64,000 nucleotides of DNA from Viridibacillus arenosi (lineage in GTDB: Bacteria; Bacillota; Bacilli; Bacillales_A; Planococcaceae), in the NCBI RefSeq assembly GCF_001955655.1, contig NZ_MSPW01000003.1:1-64000 (forward strand), read 5' to 3'. Under the pieces are notes generated by a model. That model did not search any database. It was given only the letters and a program-made list of their open reading frames with translations, and was not told the DNA's origin. Positions 9,819 through 19,333 of this stretch are shown here, in pieces. The first letter of the stretch is position 1. Each line of letters starts with the position of its first letter. The position numbers and the translations under genes are program-made.

Positions 9819-10355
9819 ATGGGTAAAAAGAATTTATTCACTGTACTTAGTATTTCAACAGCATTATTAGTAGGAACTGGAAGTGCCTATGCTACACAAA
9901 TTCAGAAAGATGAGGCAGTAAAAGCGGAACAAATAGTTAACAAACAATCGAATGAAACAACAAAACAAGAAGTAAAAGTACAAGAAAGCAAAAAAATACC
10001 AACTGAATTTAGTTTTACTGATGAGGCTTTTTTTACAAGTGATGGTCAGCCTGATTACTATGCTGATAACTTTTTAAATAATCAGGACCTATTTTCTTTA
10101 TTAAATATGAATGGGGCAGAATTAAAACAAGAATTAGCAACTGGAAAATCGGTTGTTGAAATTGCATCATCTAAAAATGTTTCCACACAACAAGTGTTTG
10201 AGGTCATTGCGAAAGCACAGATTATCCTGCAGATTCAAGGTGAAGAAAATGGAGAAATTCCTAAAAACTCTCATACAATGGAACAACGATTAAAAGAGAT
10301 TGAACCGAAAGTATTACAAATGATTGAGCACAAAACTGAAACACCTTGGAGGTAA
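9819..10355 (+). CDS. Exported hypothetical protein (178 aa)
   Basis: A clear Sec signal peptide: basic MGKKN, hydrophobic core to about residue 20, and an AYA cleavage site near residue 25 (GSAYA|TQ). The mature part is hydrophilic. Near residues 95-128 is a pattern seen in Bacillales exported proteins (LLNMNGAELKQELATGKSVV then EIASSKNVSTQQVFEVI), where a helical pair resembles an LysM- or SHOCT-like small module. The remainder is charged and helical. ATG 9819 is preceded by AATGAGGAA. Function is unknown. The downstream terminator has been split by the miniature element at 10440. Confidence 0.75.
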   Translation: MGKKNLFTVLSISTALLVGTGSAYATQIQKDEAVKAEQIVNKQSNETTKQEVKVQESKKIPTEFSFTDEAFFTSDGQPDYYADNFLNNQDLFSLLNMNGAELKQELATGKSVVEIASSKNVSTQQVFEVIAKAQIILQIQGEENGEIPKNSHTMEQRLKEIEPKVLQMIEHKTETPWR

Positions 10356-10439
10356 TGTTCTGTTTCACCGCTTTACTGATTAGAAAATTCAAATATTAAA
10401 ATTTTTTGTAAAACAAAAAAGACTCCTCTTATTGACTGG

Positions 10440-10652
10440 GAACTGACCCCATAGTTTGAGACAAATAAAAACACCTTAAGTTGAAAAACAGGTATGTATT
10501 ACCTAAGACAACTTGGAGGTGTTTTTCTATGGGTACAAGAGTAAGTTATCCAGCAAATATAAATTAAGAGCAGGAGTACCTGTAAAACCAAATAAAACAC
10601 AAATCAAACCATAGTTGAGATTTGTTCCCTGTCTCATTAACTTGGTCAGTTC
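10440..10652 (+). mobile_element. MITE-like IS3-family deletion derivative, second copy
   Basis: GAACTGACC at 10440 and its complement GGTCAGTTC at 10644-10652 are the ends; the similarity continues inward to GAGACA on both sides. Inside, AACTTGGAGGTGTTTTTCTA precedes ATG 10529, which encodes MGTRVSYPAN, the canonical start of IS3-type OrfA, and then a frameshift and stop. Vestiges of GVPVK and NKTQI follow in other frames. The 213 bp length, end sequence and internal plan match the copy at 1255-1464. No clear target duplication is visible. Confidence 0.7.
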
Positions 10653-10751
10653 GCTAAGAGGACGCCTTTTTCTTTCATACCACACTTAATAACAGTCATC
10701 TACTTCAAATGAAAGATATGATGGTAACCTGATGTTTAAATACAGTACATT

Positions 10752-12593
10752 TCAACGATTCATATTTAAGTAAAAGTAAAATAGTACCCCATCCGAAGTA
10801 TTCATGACACCATACTGCAAACCATGTAGATCTAATATATTTTTCGAAATGGCTAGACCTAATCCTGTACTACCTTCAGATCGTCGTCTAGACATATCAC
10901 CACGATAGAATCGTTCCCAAACCTTTTCTAATTGGTCACCTGGAATATGTGATCCTTTATTTTCCACGCATACTTTTACCTGCTCATTCTCAACGATGGT
11001 CGAAATATAGATATGCTCATTCAAAGGTGTATAACGGATTGCATTTGTAATATAGTTCGTAATGACTTGTTCGATAAGATGTTGATTTGCTAAAACTTTT
11101 ATTGAAGTTAATTCTTTATGAATGGTTAATTGCGTTTTCTCTATTTCTAAATGTAACTGATGACAAATATGCTCAATTACTTTGTCTAAATAAAAAGATT
11201 CCATTTTCATTTTGTACGTTCCAGACTCGTATTTTGCTAGTTCAAGCATATCGATTATTAAACGATCCATCTTGTCTACTTCTTTTTCCATCGCTTCAAA
11301 GTAGTAATCCTTCTTATGACTAGCAACACCGTCTTTCAGGATCGAAATACAACCTTTCATAATACTTAGTGGGGTCTTCAATTCATGTGAGACACCTGAG
11401 ATAAATTCTTTTCTAGTATTCTCTAATTGTTTTTCTTTTTCAATGTCTTGTTGTAGCTGAGTAATGTGCGAATGTAGTGTATCCGATAGTAAATTTATGT
11501 TCTGAGATATATCGCCTATTTCGTCTTTAGAGAAATATTCAATTCGTTCTGAAAAATCTAAGCCTGCAATTTTTCTAGTTGAATTGTTGATTTTTAATAA
11601 TGGTCTTGCAATTTTAATTGAATAGTAGAAAGAAGCCAAAATAGTTAGTAGTAACACAAAAGCTATCATATAGATAAAATAATCGTTGACCATTTGTGCA
11701 GCTTCATCTACTGGTTGTAAGGAAGCCATAGCAAAAATATAACTAATGTTTCCATTTTTATCTTTAACCGGGTCAATGAACAGTTTATATTTTATTCCAT
11801 TTGTATCATAATTATCTGTTGTGAATGTTGTGAATTGATTTTGTTCATTAAACAATAAGCCTGTTTGGAAATCACTAATACGCTCCATAAAAAAGCTATT
11901 ACTATAAATGATACTGGAAACATCATTTTGTTCAGGAAATCGGACATTCTGTACGATTCCTTTAAATTGATTAATTCGAAAATTAGGATGATATTGATTT
12001 TGATATTTAATTGATATTGTTATTTTCTCATGTAGATTATATTCTTTAAGTTCTTTACTATTCATTTGGAGTTCATTATCAATTCTTGTCCAAATAAATT
12101 GATTTAACCAATCAGAATCATTCTGTACAGAATATAGATAAAACGGGAGTATTATATTATTTTTTTCAATCGTATAAAGATCCACTTCCTCACCCATTGT
12201 AATGGTAGGCGTATCTTTAAAAACATCTTCTCCTTTTAATAAATGATACAGTGGAATCGTTACGAATTGATTTGAATTTTTCTCGTCATTTATCTTTATT
12301 TTTACATAGTAATCATTTGATGATATGATATTTCCTTTTTTATCCAATGTGGTTATCCATGTATTGTTAGTACGATAAAAATCTTGTTCTAATTGCTGGA
12401 TGGATTGCACATTTCCATTACTTTTTAAGTATTGTTTCTCAAATGATTTGATACTTGATTTCAAGTCATTTACTTTCTGATTTTCATAGTATTGCTTAAA
12501 GAATATGGTCTGACCAATATAAATTGTCCCTGTAATGAACAAACATAGCGTTGTTGTTAATAAAAATAATTTTAAAACAATACCGTATTTCAT
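10752..12593 (-). CDS. Sensor histidine kinase (613 aa)
   Basis: Membrane-bound kinase of the two-component pair with the response regulator upstream. An N-terminal membrane helix (residues 8-30) is followed by an extracytoplasmic sensor domain of about 270 residues, a second helix (about 305-327), HAMP (to about 380), HisKA with GVSHELKTPLSIMKGCISI (His403) and a HATPase domain with N box (TNAIRYTP) and G2 box (STGLGLAISKN). The sensor is unusually large for this class and its ligand is unknown. Its ATG overlaps the regulator's TGA by four bases, so translation is coupled. The gene reads toward the split terminator and miniature element. Confidence 0.95.
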   Translation of the reverse strand: MKYGIVLKLFLLTTTLCLFITGTIYIGQTIFFKQYYENQKVNDLKSSIKSFEKQYLKSNGNVQSIQQLEQDFYRTNNTWITTLDKKGNIISSNDYYVKIKINDEKNSNQFVTIPLYHLLKGEDVFKDTPTITMGEEVDLYTIEKNNIILPFYLYSVQNDSDWLNQFIWTRIDNELQMNSKELKEYNLHEKITISIKYQNQYHPNFRINQFKGIVQNVRFPEQNDVSSIIYSNSFFMERISDFQTGLLFNEQNQFTTFTTDNYDTNGIKYKLFIDPVKDKNGNISYIFAMASLQPVDEAAQMVNDYFIYMIAFVLLLTILASFYYSIKIARPLLKINNSTRKIAGLDFSERIEYFSKDEIGDISQNINLLSDTLHSHITQLQQDIEKEKQLENTRKEFISGVSHELKTPLSIMKGCISILKDGVASHKKDYYFEAMEKEVDKMDRLIIDMLELAKYESGTYKMKMESFYLDKVIEHICHQLHLEIEKTQLTIHKELTSIKVLANQHLIEQVITNYITNAIRYTPLNEHIYISTIVENEQVKVCVENKGSHIPGDQLEKVWERFYRGDMSRRRSEGSTGLGLAISKNILDLHGLQYGVMNTSDGVLFYFYLNMNR

Positions 12594-13270
12594 AAACTCT
12601 CCTCAAACTTATACCCTGTTCGAATAATCGTTGAAATCAGTTTTGATTTGGTTCCTAATTTCGCTCGCAAATTACGAATATGTGTATTGATCGTTCGATC
12701 ATCACCAAAGTAGTCATGTCCCCAAACCTTATACAAGAGTTGTTCTCTTGTAATCACGATTCCTTGATTTTGCATTAAATACGTTAAGATTTCAAATTCG
12801 GTATGTGTTAAATTAACATTTACACCTTCTACCTTTACTAACCTTGAAGAAAAATCTACTGAAATCCCATTTTTAGTTAAAGTATCAATTGATCCTTCAT
12901 TCAATCGATATCGACTTTCAAGTAAACGTTTAACTCTTGCTAATAAAATTGGTGGACTATATGGCTTTGCAACATAATCATCAGCACCTAGCTCAAACCC
13001 AAGTAATGTATCATCCTCATCAATACGTGCGGTTAACATGATGATTGGAACATTTGATACCTTACGGATTCTTCTACAAACAGTCCATCCGTCTACTTTT
13101 GGCAACATGATATCAAGAATAATTAGATGAAAAGCATAGTTTTGAAATGATTCTATTGCTTGTTCACCATCAATGGCTTCAACTACCTTATACCCCTCGT
13201 TTAATAAATAATCTTTCACTATCTCACGTAAAATAGTTTCATCTTCCACTATTAAAATTTTGTACTGCAT
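12590..13270 (-). CDS. OmpR/PhoB-type response regulator
   Basis: A 226 aa DNA-binding regulator. The receiver domain starts with ILIVEDE, has the phospho-accepting Asp53 (LIILDIMLP) and the conserved Lys in GADDYVAKPYSP. The C-terminal winged helix carries LTHTEFEILTYLMQN and DDRTINTHIRNLRAKLG. I start at ATG 13270 (MQYKILIVE), with GGGGGTTT just upstream; the frame stays open to 13405 but that extension has no receiver-like sequence. It is co-transcribed with the kinase. Targets are not evident; the only neighbours are the HAAS membrane protein and the structured RNA on the other strand. Confidence 0.95.
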   Translation of the reverse strand: MQYKILIVEDETILREIVKDYLLNEGYKVVEAIDGEQAIESFQNYAFHLIILDIMLPKVDGWTVCRRIRKVSNVPIIMLTARIDEDDTLLGFELGADDYVAKPYSPPILLARVKRLLESRYRLNEGSIDTLTKNGISVDFSSRLVKVEGVNVNLTHTEFEILTYLMQNQGIVITREQLLYKVWGHDYFGDDRTINTHIRNLRAKLGTKSKLISTIIRTGYKFEESL

Positions 13271-13982
13271 TTTCAAACCCCCACACTCTCTTTTGATACG
13301 ATACTCTTTATTCTTATTATCCAATAACTCTTCGATTACTACATCCTTAAATGAATAAATCGTTCCCATTACGAGAGAGAGTAAATATAAAAGGAAAAAA
13401 ACCATTAAACATGGTAATAAGAAAAATGTTGCAACTCTACAATTGTTATTTAATTCTTTACCAATGGTTATGTGCTAACTTCTTTCAATATTTGAATTTC
13501 AATAAATTTAAAATCTGTTTCAATAAAGTATAGCCTTACGAAATAAAGATGAGGTAAAGATACCATTAGAGATATTAGAGAATGAACTCCAAAAGCTCAA
13601 AAATTTAGCAGTGAATGTGAATATAAATGGAAAATGAGAATTCGAATCCCCCATAAGTGAAAAAACCTTTTATTTTTCACAAGTGAAAATAAAAAAGAGA
13701 GGAACGCAATAGGTTGTGTTCGTTTATTTGTAAAGTGAATTAAAGTAGTTGCATCTGACGTAACGGTAGATATTATACTTAAGAAAAGGGAAATGAAAAT
13801 ATGTATTCAATTGGTCAATTTGCGTACAAATTCGCATGTTTCTTATCAATAGTAGGTAACTTTAGAAAGTAGTGAAGCAACGCTATTGACAAAACTGCTT
13901 TTTCGTGAGATAATAATTTTTATGCTGATTAGCTAGTTTATAAATATTGGCATTCTACTAAATGTTTTTGTAGATACTTATT
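13271..13982. other. 712-base intergenic region with decayed fragments
   Basis: No intact gene is visible. A plus-strand piece near 13540-13640 reads RNKDEVKIPLEILENELQKL and ends in NVNINGK plus stop, with no start. ATG 13801 opens MYSIGQFAYKF, reminiscent of MerR-family starts, but stops after 23 codons. A hairpin at 13667-13697 (CTTTTATTTTTCAC with its near complement) is terminator-like in both directions. These look like the remains of one or two lost genes. Confidence 0.4.
13667..13697. terminator. Hairpin, possible bidirectional terminator
   Basis: CTTTTATTTTTCAC (13667-13680) pairs with GTGAAAATAAAAAAG (13683-13697), with a 2-base loop. Being A/T rich on both flanks it could act on either strand. 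Confidence 0.5.
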
Positions 13983-14196
13983 CACACTGGAGTGACTTTG
14001 GGGTCACAAGGACGCAAAAGAAGGTAGGGTTTGCGTTGCTTAGGTTAGAAAGCTAACCAGTGGAATTTTACCGCGGTACAGAAAGCTATAGGCTTTTGAG
14101 TAAATATTCCCCGGATGATTGGGTTGAAATTTGAGTTTTATTAAAATTAGCTAATTATAAATTAAGGGGTACTCTCATGCTGAGGGTGCCCCTTGT
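13983..14196 (+). ncRNA. Structured RNA of unrecognised class
   Basis: Several helices nest in order. P1 is CACTGG (13985-13990) with CCAGTG (14057-14062). P2 is GTGAC (13992) with GTCAC (14003). P3 is ACGCAAA (14012) with TTTGCGT (14030). P4 is GGTTAG (14043) with CTAACC (14053), which competes with P1 for two bases. P5 is GGAATTTTA (14062) with TAAATATTCC (14101), and AAAGC/GGCTTT lies inside it. A 14 bp hairpin (AAGGGGTACTCTCA with 14181-14194) follows. The compact multi-branch plan, P1/P4 overlap and final hairpin suit a riboswitch or stable small RNA. It precedes the HAAS gene by about 230 bases, with a terminator between. I could not match it to a class I know. Confidence 0.5.
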
Positions 14197-14261
14197 CCAA
14201 TTCTAGAACTGTTTTTACATATAAAACAAATGATTAATGCAAATTGATATGATTAAGAAAT

Positions 14262-14296
14262 GACTATCTCTTCAAGTAGATAGTCGTTTTTTTATT
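14262..14296 (+). terminator. Intrinsic terminator
   Basis: GACTATCT and AGATAGTC form a stem of 8 bp around CTTCAAGT, followed by G and seven T. It separates the structured RNA from the HAAS gene promoter region. Confidence 0.75.
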
Positions 14297-14427
14297 TGAC
14301 TGTATATAAAAATGAGTGTGGTGCATATAATACATTTGGCTAATATATTATGTATATGTAATTAAGTGGTAAAATAATGGGGGATACAAAATGCATCAAC
14401 ATAAGGTAGACAAAGGGGATGGTACCA

Positions 14428-15420
14428 ATGGAATTAATTGATAAATATATCCATGAAGTAACTCGAAGATTGTCTCAAAAAGATCGAGCAGCTATTGCTC
14501 TTGAATTGAAGGCGACTATTGAAGATATGTTGCCTTCTGATTATACGGAAAAAGACATCAAAGAGGCGCTTGTAAAATTAGGTGATCCAGCAGTTCTTGC
14601 AAAAACCTATCAGGATAAACCCATGTATTTAATTGGTCCTATATATTTTCAATCCTATATATCTCTTTTAAAAACGATAGTTCCGATTGCAATGACTATT
14701 GCTCTTATTGCATTTGTCATAGATTTTGCTTTTAGTTATGAGGGGGATGAAGCCTTATTAATGGTAGTCCTCAAACTTGTTGGTAATGGTATTGGTATGA
14801 TGCTAGAAGTTGCGATTCAAGTATTCTTTTGGTTAACCTTAATCTTTGCGTTTCTCGAAAGATTTGCCAAAGAGCCGAAAGAGGAAATTTTGACTGGTCT
14901 TCAAAAATGGACACTTGATGATTTAAACAAAGTGCAGCTAACTACTAAGCATAAATCTATTTCAAAGTATGCGTTTTTTGGTAGTTTAGTATGGACCGCT
15001 ATTTGGGTTTCAATTTACTTTAATGCGGATCGTTTAATTGGAGTGTACGTGAATAGAGAAGAAGATCTCATTTTTAAATATCCAACATTTAATCAACAAA
15101 TTTTAAATGATTTTTGGATTCTAATTGTGATTATTGCTGTCTTGGGTATTGCATTATCTCTCTATAAACGAATCCAAGGACAATGGAGTAAAAAAGTCGT
15201 TATTTTCCAAACGTTTTATGAGCTCATTGCTACTGCTGTCTTGATCATAATCATTACGCGACCGAATATTATAGAACCAGAGTTCACAAAGTACTTATTG
15301 AATTTTATTGATATGCAGGAGGACAGATTTGTATTACTGATTGTATTAGCTACCATAGTGATTTCTATTATCACTGCTGCTTTTTCTATAAAAGATGCTG
15401 TAAGCAGAACGAAGATGTAA
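14428..15420 (+). CDS. HAAS-domain membrane protein (330 aa)
   Basis: The N-terminal 60 residues form the HAAS signalling domain (MELIDKYIHEVTRRL; a two-helix unit ending in IKEALVKLGDPAVLAKTY). Then come about six membrane helices near residues 75-95, 115-150, 185-205, 230-250, 265-285 and 295-320. HAAS domains usually accompany PadR-like regulators and act in envelope signalling; no PadR gene is adjacent here. ATG 14428 is 9 nt from AAAGGGG; an in-frame ATG at 14419 directly abuts that site and is unlikely. The specific role is unknown. Confidence 0.8.
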   Translation: MELIDKYIHEVTRRLSQKDRAAIALELKATIEDMLPSDYTEKDIKEALVKLGDPAVLAKTYQDKPMYLIGPIYFQSYISLLKTIVPIAMTIALIAFVIDFAFSYEGDEALLMVVLKLVGNGIGMMLEVAIQVFFWLTLIFAFLERFAKEPKEEILTGLQKWTLDDLNKVQLTTKHKSISKYAFFGSLVWTAIWVSIYFNADRLIGVYVNREEDLIFKYPTFNQQILNDFWILIVIIAVLGIALSLYKRIQGQWSKKVVIFQTFYELIATAVLIIIITRPNIIEPEFTKYLLNFIDMQEDRFVLLIVLATIVISIITAAFSIKDAVSRTKM

Positions 15421-15604
15421 CAATCCTACCAAATATCATACAGGAAACGACTAAGTCGTTTTTACATGAATTATTCTTATGTGTAAAAGATTATGAAGTA
15501 TCACAAATAGATGTTGAATTAAGCATTATTTCTTTATTTATGCAATGATTATTGACAGTTAAAAGAATCTGTTGCATGCTTATAATTAAATATTTAGCGA
15601 AAAG

Positions 15605-15831
15605 AAGACTAGTATGTGTGATCTTACTGTATAAGAGAGCGATGTTCACCGGCTGCAAGACATCGTAACAGCAAACACACGGAACCTACTTCTTAGCTCC
15701 TATGCAAACATAGGCGCAGTCTCAAGCGTTATGAGGTTGAGTGGGGTGCATTTAATGCATTCAACTAAGGTGGTACCACGAGAAGTAACCCTTTTCGTCC
15801 TTGATATATTCGAGGGCGAAAAGGGTTTTTT
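15605..15831 (+). promoter_or_regulatory. T-box leader of proBA
   Basis: T-box core AAGGTGGTACCACG at 15767-15780 is followed by a terminator: AACCCTTTTCG (15787-15797) with CGAAAAGGGTT and T-run to about 15831. Stem I sequence with AGAGAGCGATG lies upstream, and CCT in GGAACCTAC (15685-15687) is a plausible proline specifier. Bacillus proline biosynthesis genes are known T-box targets responding to uncharged tRNA-Pro, which fits the genes behind it. Confidence 0.9.
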
Positions 15832-15854
15832 ATGTTGTATTGGAGGCAATAAAG

Positions 15855-16943
15855 ATGGATAAAAAACGAATTGTTGTGAAAATAGGTAGTAGCTCTTTGA
15901 CGAATGCGAAGGGTGAGATAGATCAAGTAAAGTTTCAAGATCATATAAATGCAATTGCAACACTACGTAAGGCAGGTCATGAAGTGGTATTAGTATCTTC
16001 TGGGGCTGTGGCATGTGGTTTTCGTAAGCTAGGTTACTCTTCAAGACCTGTTACGTTAAAAGGAAAACAAGCAGCTGCAGCAGTTGGTCAAAGCCTTTTA
16101 GTACAATCATATACAGAACAATTAAGCAAACATGGTATTGTGACAGCACAGATTTTATTAACTAGAACGGATTTCTCAAGCAAGTATCGTTATAAAAACG
16201 CTTATTCTACATTGTCAGAATTATTGGATCGTTCCGTATTACCAATCATCAACGAAAACGATACGGTGTCAGTAAAAGAACTTACTTTTGGTGACAATGA
16301 CATGCTCTCTGCGTTAGTAAGCGGATTAGTACATGCTGATCAGTTAATAATCTTAACAGATATAAATGGATTGTATGATGCGAATCCATTTAAAAATCCA
16401 GATGCAAAACGCATTGATTTTTTAACTGAAGTTACTGAAGAAATGTTGTCATTCACTAGTGGAGCAGGTTCAAAAGTAGGAACGGGTGGCATGGAATCAA
16501 AATTAATGGCAGCGAAAACAGCATATGAACTTGGCGTGAAGGTATTTATCGGTATCGGAAAAGGTGATCGAAAATTATTGCAAGTATTGGAGGGTACAGG
16601 GGACGGGACGTATATAGAGAAAGACGAACTACCTGTATTAAATAACAATAAACAATGGATTTCATTATTTTCAGCTGTTTCAGGTAAAGTTTTTGTGGAC
16701 GAAGGTGCGGAGCAAGCACTTGTCTCCAAAGGTAGCAGTTTACTTCCTGCAGGTGTATATAAAATGGAAGGTGATTTCCAAAAAGGCGATGTTGTTGAAG
16801 TTTACGGTAAAAATGGCGTGCTTGGAAGAGGAGAAGTATTCTATTCCGCAGATGAACTAAAACAAGCTATGGGGAAACGAACAAACGAACTAATCGTATC
16901 AAATATTGAGGTCATTCATCGTGATAAGTGGGTAAAAGCATAA
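15855..16943 (+). CDS. proB: Glutamate 5-kinase
   Basis: Phosphorylates glutamate to gamma-glutamyl phosphate, the first step of proline synthesis from glutamate. The amino-acid-kinase domain (residues 1-260) begins [14 protein letters not shown], contains [18 protein letters not shown] for glutamate/ATP binding and [13 protein letters not shown] near 225. A C-terminal PUA domain (about 275-355) includes [10 protein letters not shown]. The 362 aa length fits the two-domain form. ATG 15855 has GGAGG 8 nt upstream; in-frame sequence further up belongs to the T-box terminator. The gene is followed after 18 bases by proA. Confidence 0.97.
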   Translation: MDKKRIVVKIGSSSLTNAKGEIDQVKFQDHINAIATLRKAGHEVVLVSSGAVACGFRKLGYSSRPVTLKGKQAAAAVGQSLLVQSYTEQLSKHGIVTAQILLTRTDFSSKYRYKNAYSTLSELLDRSVLPIINENDTVSVKELTFGDNDMLSALVSGLVHADQLIILTDINGLYDANPFKNPDAKRIDFLTEVTEEMLSFTSGAGSKVGTGGMESKLMAAKTAYELGVKVFIGIGKGDRKLLQVLEGTGDGTYIEKDELPVLNNNKQWISLFSAVSGKVFVDEGAEQALVSKGSSLLPAGVYKMEGDFQKGDVVEVYGKNGVLGRGEVFYSADELKQAMGKRTNELIVSNIEVIHRDKWVKA

Positions 16944-16961
16944 CTAAGTGGAGGTAACATA

Positions 16962-18209
16962 ATGAGCGAAGTAGAAAAAAAGGGTAAGTTAGCGAAAATA
17001 GCAAGTTATCATATGAACAGTAAAACAACGCAAGAAAAAAATGAAACATTACAAAAAATTGCAGAGCAACTACTGATAGATAAAGAATATATAATTGAAG
17101 AAAATAACAAGGATATTGAAGCAGGTAGTGAAAAAGGTCTTTCAGAATCAGTTTTAGATCGCATATTCTTAAATGAAAAACGCATTCAAGATATGTCAGA
17201 TGCGATTCTATTATTAGTAAAGTTAAATGATCCAGTTGGTGAAGTATTAGAGGATATTCAGAAAGAAAATGGTTTGCATATTCTGAAAAAAAGAGTGCCA
17301 CTTGGTGTGATTGGCATGATTTATGAAGCAAGACCAAATGTTACTGTAGATGCAGCGACACTAGCTTTGAAAACAGGAAATGCTGTACTTTTACGTGGCA
17401 GTTCATCTGCGAAGTTTTCGAATATCGCACTAGTTGCATCGATACATAAGGCACTTGAGCAGACAACACTACCAGTAGATGCAGTGCAGTTAATCGAAGA
17501 TACAAATCGTGAAACAGCGAAGGAATTATTCCATCTAAAAGAATATCTAGATGTACTGATTCCTCGCGGTGGAAAAGCATTAATCGATACGGTTGTAAGT
17601 GAAGCGACAGTTCCGGTTTTAGAAACGGGCGCGGGAAATTGTCATATTTATATAGACGAATCGGCAAAACCTGAGATGGCAACAAATATCGTCATTAACG
17701 GAAAAACACATCGTCCATCTGTATGTAATGCAACAGAAAGTGTATTAATCAATGAAAAATGGTTTGCACAGCACGGTGTTGCGTTATTAGAAGCTTTAGC
17801 GGCACATGACGTTGAGATTATTGGCGATGGCACTGTTTGTAATGCATATTCAGATGCAAAGCTTGCTACAGAAGAGGACTGGGCAACAGAATATTTGGCA
17901 TTAACAGTTAGTGTAAAAATCGTGTCAAATGTTGTAGAAGCAGTCGAGCATATAAATAAATATGGTACAAATCATTCTGAAGCTATATTAACGGAAGATG
18001 CGATTGCAGCAGCGCAATTCTTAAACGGTGTTGATGCTGCAGCAGTTTATCATAATGCCTCTACGCGCTTCACAGACGGCTTTGAATTCGGTTATGGTGC
18101 GGAAATCGGCATTAGCACTCAAAAGCTTCATGCAAGAGGACCAATGGGATTACAAGCAATGACTTCGAGTAAGTATTTTGTATATGGGAATGGGCAAGTA
18201 AGGGGCTAA
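16962..18209 (+). CDS. proA: Gamma-glutamyl phosphate reductase
   Basis: NADPH-dependent reduction of gamma-glutamyl phosphate to glutamate semialdehyde, which cyclises on the way to proline. It is an aldehyde-dehydrogenase-fold enzyme of 415 aa, the usual length. The conserved cofactor region reads [10 protein letters not shown], and [10 protein letters not shown] holds the catalytic Cys. [12 protein letters not shown] and the C-terminal [14 protein letters not shown] are family hallmarks. GGAGG lies 8 nt before ATG 16962. Co-transcribed with proB; the final enzyme ProC/ProI is not in the window. Confidence 0.97.
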   Translation: MSEVEKKGKLAKIASYHMNSKTTQEKNETLQKIAEQLLIDKEYIIEENNKDIEAGSEKGLSESVLDRIFLNEKRIQDMSDAILLLVKLNDPVGEVLEDIQKENGLHILKKRVPLGVIGMIYEARPNVTVDAATLALKTGNAVLLRGSSSAKFSNIALVASIHKALEQTTLPVDAVQLIEDTNRETAKELFHLKEYLDVLIPRGGKALIDTVVSEATVPVLETGAGNCHIYIDESAKPEMATNIVINGKTHRPSVCNATESVLINEKWFAQHGVALLEALAAHDVEIIGDGTVCNAYSDAKLATEEDWATEYLALTVSVKIVSNVVEAVEHINKYGTNHSEAILTEDAIAAAQFLNGVDAAAVYHNASTRFTDGFEFGYGAEIGISTQKLHARGPMGLQAMTSSKYFVYGNGQVRG

Positions 18210-18257
18210 TAACTGATTACAAAAAAATGTGTATTAGCTGAAAAAGGAGATACCATC

Positions 18258-18671
18258 TTGGATAAAACAAAAGTAATGGCTTATTTTAGTGCGTTTGGAG
18301 ATAACTTTCCTTTGGAGGAAGTAACAAATGGTCTGGATGTAGAACCTACAGAAACATACAAAAAAGGGGATGTTATTAAAACTTTCGCTACTAAAATTTT
18401 ACGTAGAAAAGAGACAAGTTGGACTTTAAGTACGGGCTATCAAGAATCTCTCGATATAAACGAACAGTTGGATGTAATATTAAAATCCCTAAAAGAAAAA
18501 ACAAAAGAATTATTACAACTAAAGAAGAAATACGATTTACAATTTCAATTTATGATTGTAATCGAAATAGAAAATAATGATAAACCTGCAATGTATTTGC
18601 AGAAAAATATCATAGACTTTTCTAGTTCAATAGATGCGGAAATTCAATTTGATTTATATGTATATAGTTAA
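18258..18671 (+). CDS. DUF4279-like protein
   Basis: A 137 aa soluble protein starting at TTG 18258 with AAGGAG about 9 nt upstream. Sequence follows the DUF4279 pattern: AYFSAFGDNFPLEEVTNGL, then VEPTETYKKGD, ETSWTLSTGYQES, a helix with two clustered charged segments, and a final ISS-like strand (EIQFDLYVYS). Members are common near contact-dependent or immunity-like genes but their function is not known. It follows proA by 48 bases and ends at a strong terminator. Confidence 0.7.
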   Translation: MDKTKVMAYFSAFGDNFPLEEVTNGLDVEPTETYKKGDVIKTFATKILRRKETSWTLSTGYQESLDINEQLDVILKSLKEKTKELLQLKKKYDLQFQFMIVIEIENNDKPAMYLQKNIIDFSSSIDAEIQFDLYVYS

Positions 18672-18676
18672 ATAGA

Positions 18677-18712
18677 AAAAAGCTGTTAGTTTTAAAACTA
18701 ACAGCTTTTTTT
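18677..18712 (+). terminator. Intrinsic terminator
   Basis: AGCTGTTAGTTTT with its exact complement (palindrome 18681-18706) flanked by A-run and seven T. It ends the proBA-DUF4279 transcript. Confidence 0.9.
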
Positions 18713-18817
18713 GATTATGATTCACTAAAAAAGTTCGAGCAAATTGATTTGCCAACGCAAACTTCCCAACTAATAATATCTTTTTATATAAAGGAAAATT
18801 TACACTGAATATTAAAA

Positions 18818-19144
18818 TTGATATTGGAAATAGATTTTAATGAAAAAGATTCATATATAACAGTTAAAAAAATTCCTCCGTTGGCAACGGTTGAAATTTC
18901 GGAAGAAACACAAAAAGAACTACTAAAGGCTTTTGAAAATGCGAAATTTAAAGAAATGAAAATGGAGGATTCAAATATAGACCTACATTACAATTACCTC
19001 ATAAACATTTCGGTAAGTGGGTACTTTGCTTTGTTTGTGGATTCATCTAATAAAATCATATACGTGGATGAGACACAAAAAAAATATATAATGGTGGATG
19101 ATAACGATTTTTTTGATATTTTAGAAAATGCTGTAAAGAAATAA
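18818..19144 (+). CDS. Hypothetical protein (108 aa)
   Basis: Small acidic soluble protein; the only plausible starts are TTG 18818 or TTG 18824, since a stop lies 12 bases upstream. The nearest Shine-Dalgarno-like sequence (AAAGGAAAA) is too far away, so the true 5' end may have been lost by a frameshift. It has alternating strands and helices (ITVKKIPPLATVEISEE; YNYLINISVSGYFALFVD). I recognise no family. It sits in a run of small stand-alone proteins of the type often found in immunity or accessory islands. Confidence 0.5.
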   Translation: MILEIDFNEKDSYITVKKIPPLATVEISEETQKELLKAFENAKFKEMKMEDSNIDLHYNYLINISVSGYFALFVDSSNKIIYVDETQKKYIMVDDNDFFDILENAVKK

Positions 19145-19333
19145 AAAAGTGTATTTTTATTACCGATAGGAAGCTAAAACCAGTTGATGATGTCTAATTT
19201 GACAATGTCCTGTTATTGCATCGTTAATACTTTTGATAGTTTACTATAAAATCGTTATAAGCCAGTAAGTGCGTTCCTGCCCTGAAAATGCTATAGTTTA
19301 CTTATGAAACGTTTAGATTTAAAGGAGCAAATG

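Noticed and set aside
12590-13405. Longer response regulator starting at 13405
   Set aside because: The extra 45 residues are not receiver-like, and ATG 13270 gives the canonical ILIVEDE beginning with a binding site upstream.
13351-13533. 60-codon plus-strand frame
   Set aside because: No ribosome binding site, low-complexity AT-rich translation, and it overlaps the response regulator's upstream region. Not supported as a gene.
13983-14110. c-di-GMP-I (GEMM) riboswitch
   Set aside because: GGACGCAAA resembles the conserved GEMM segment, but the helix order and the other conserved bases do not fit, and the GCAAA here is one arm of a perfect P3 stem.
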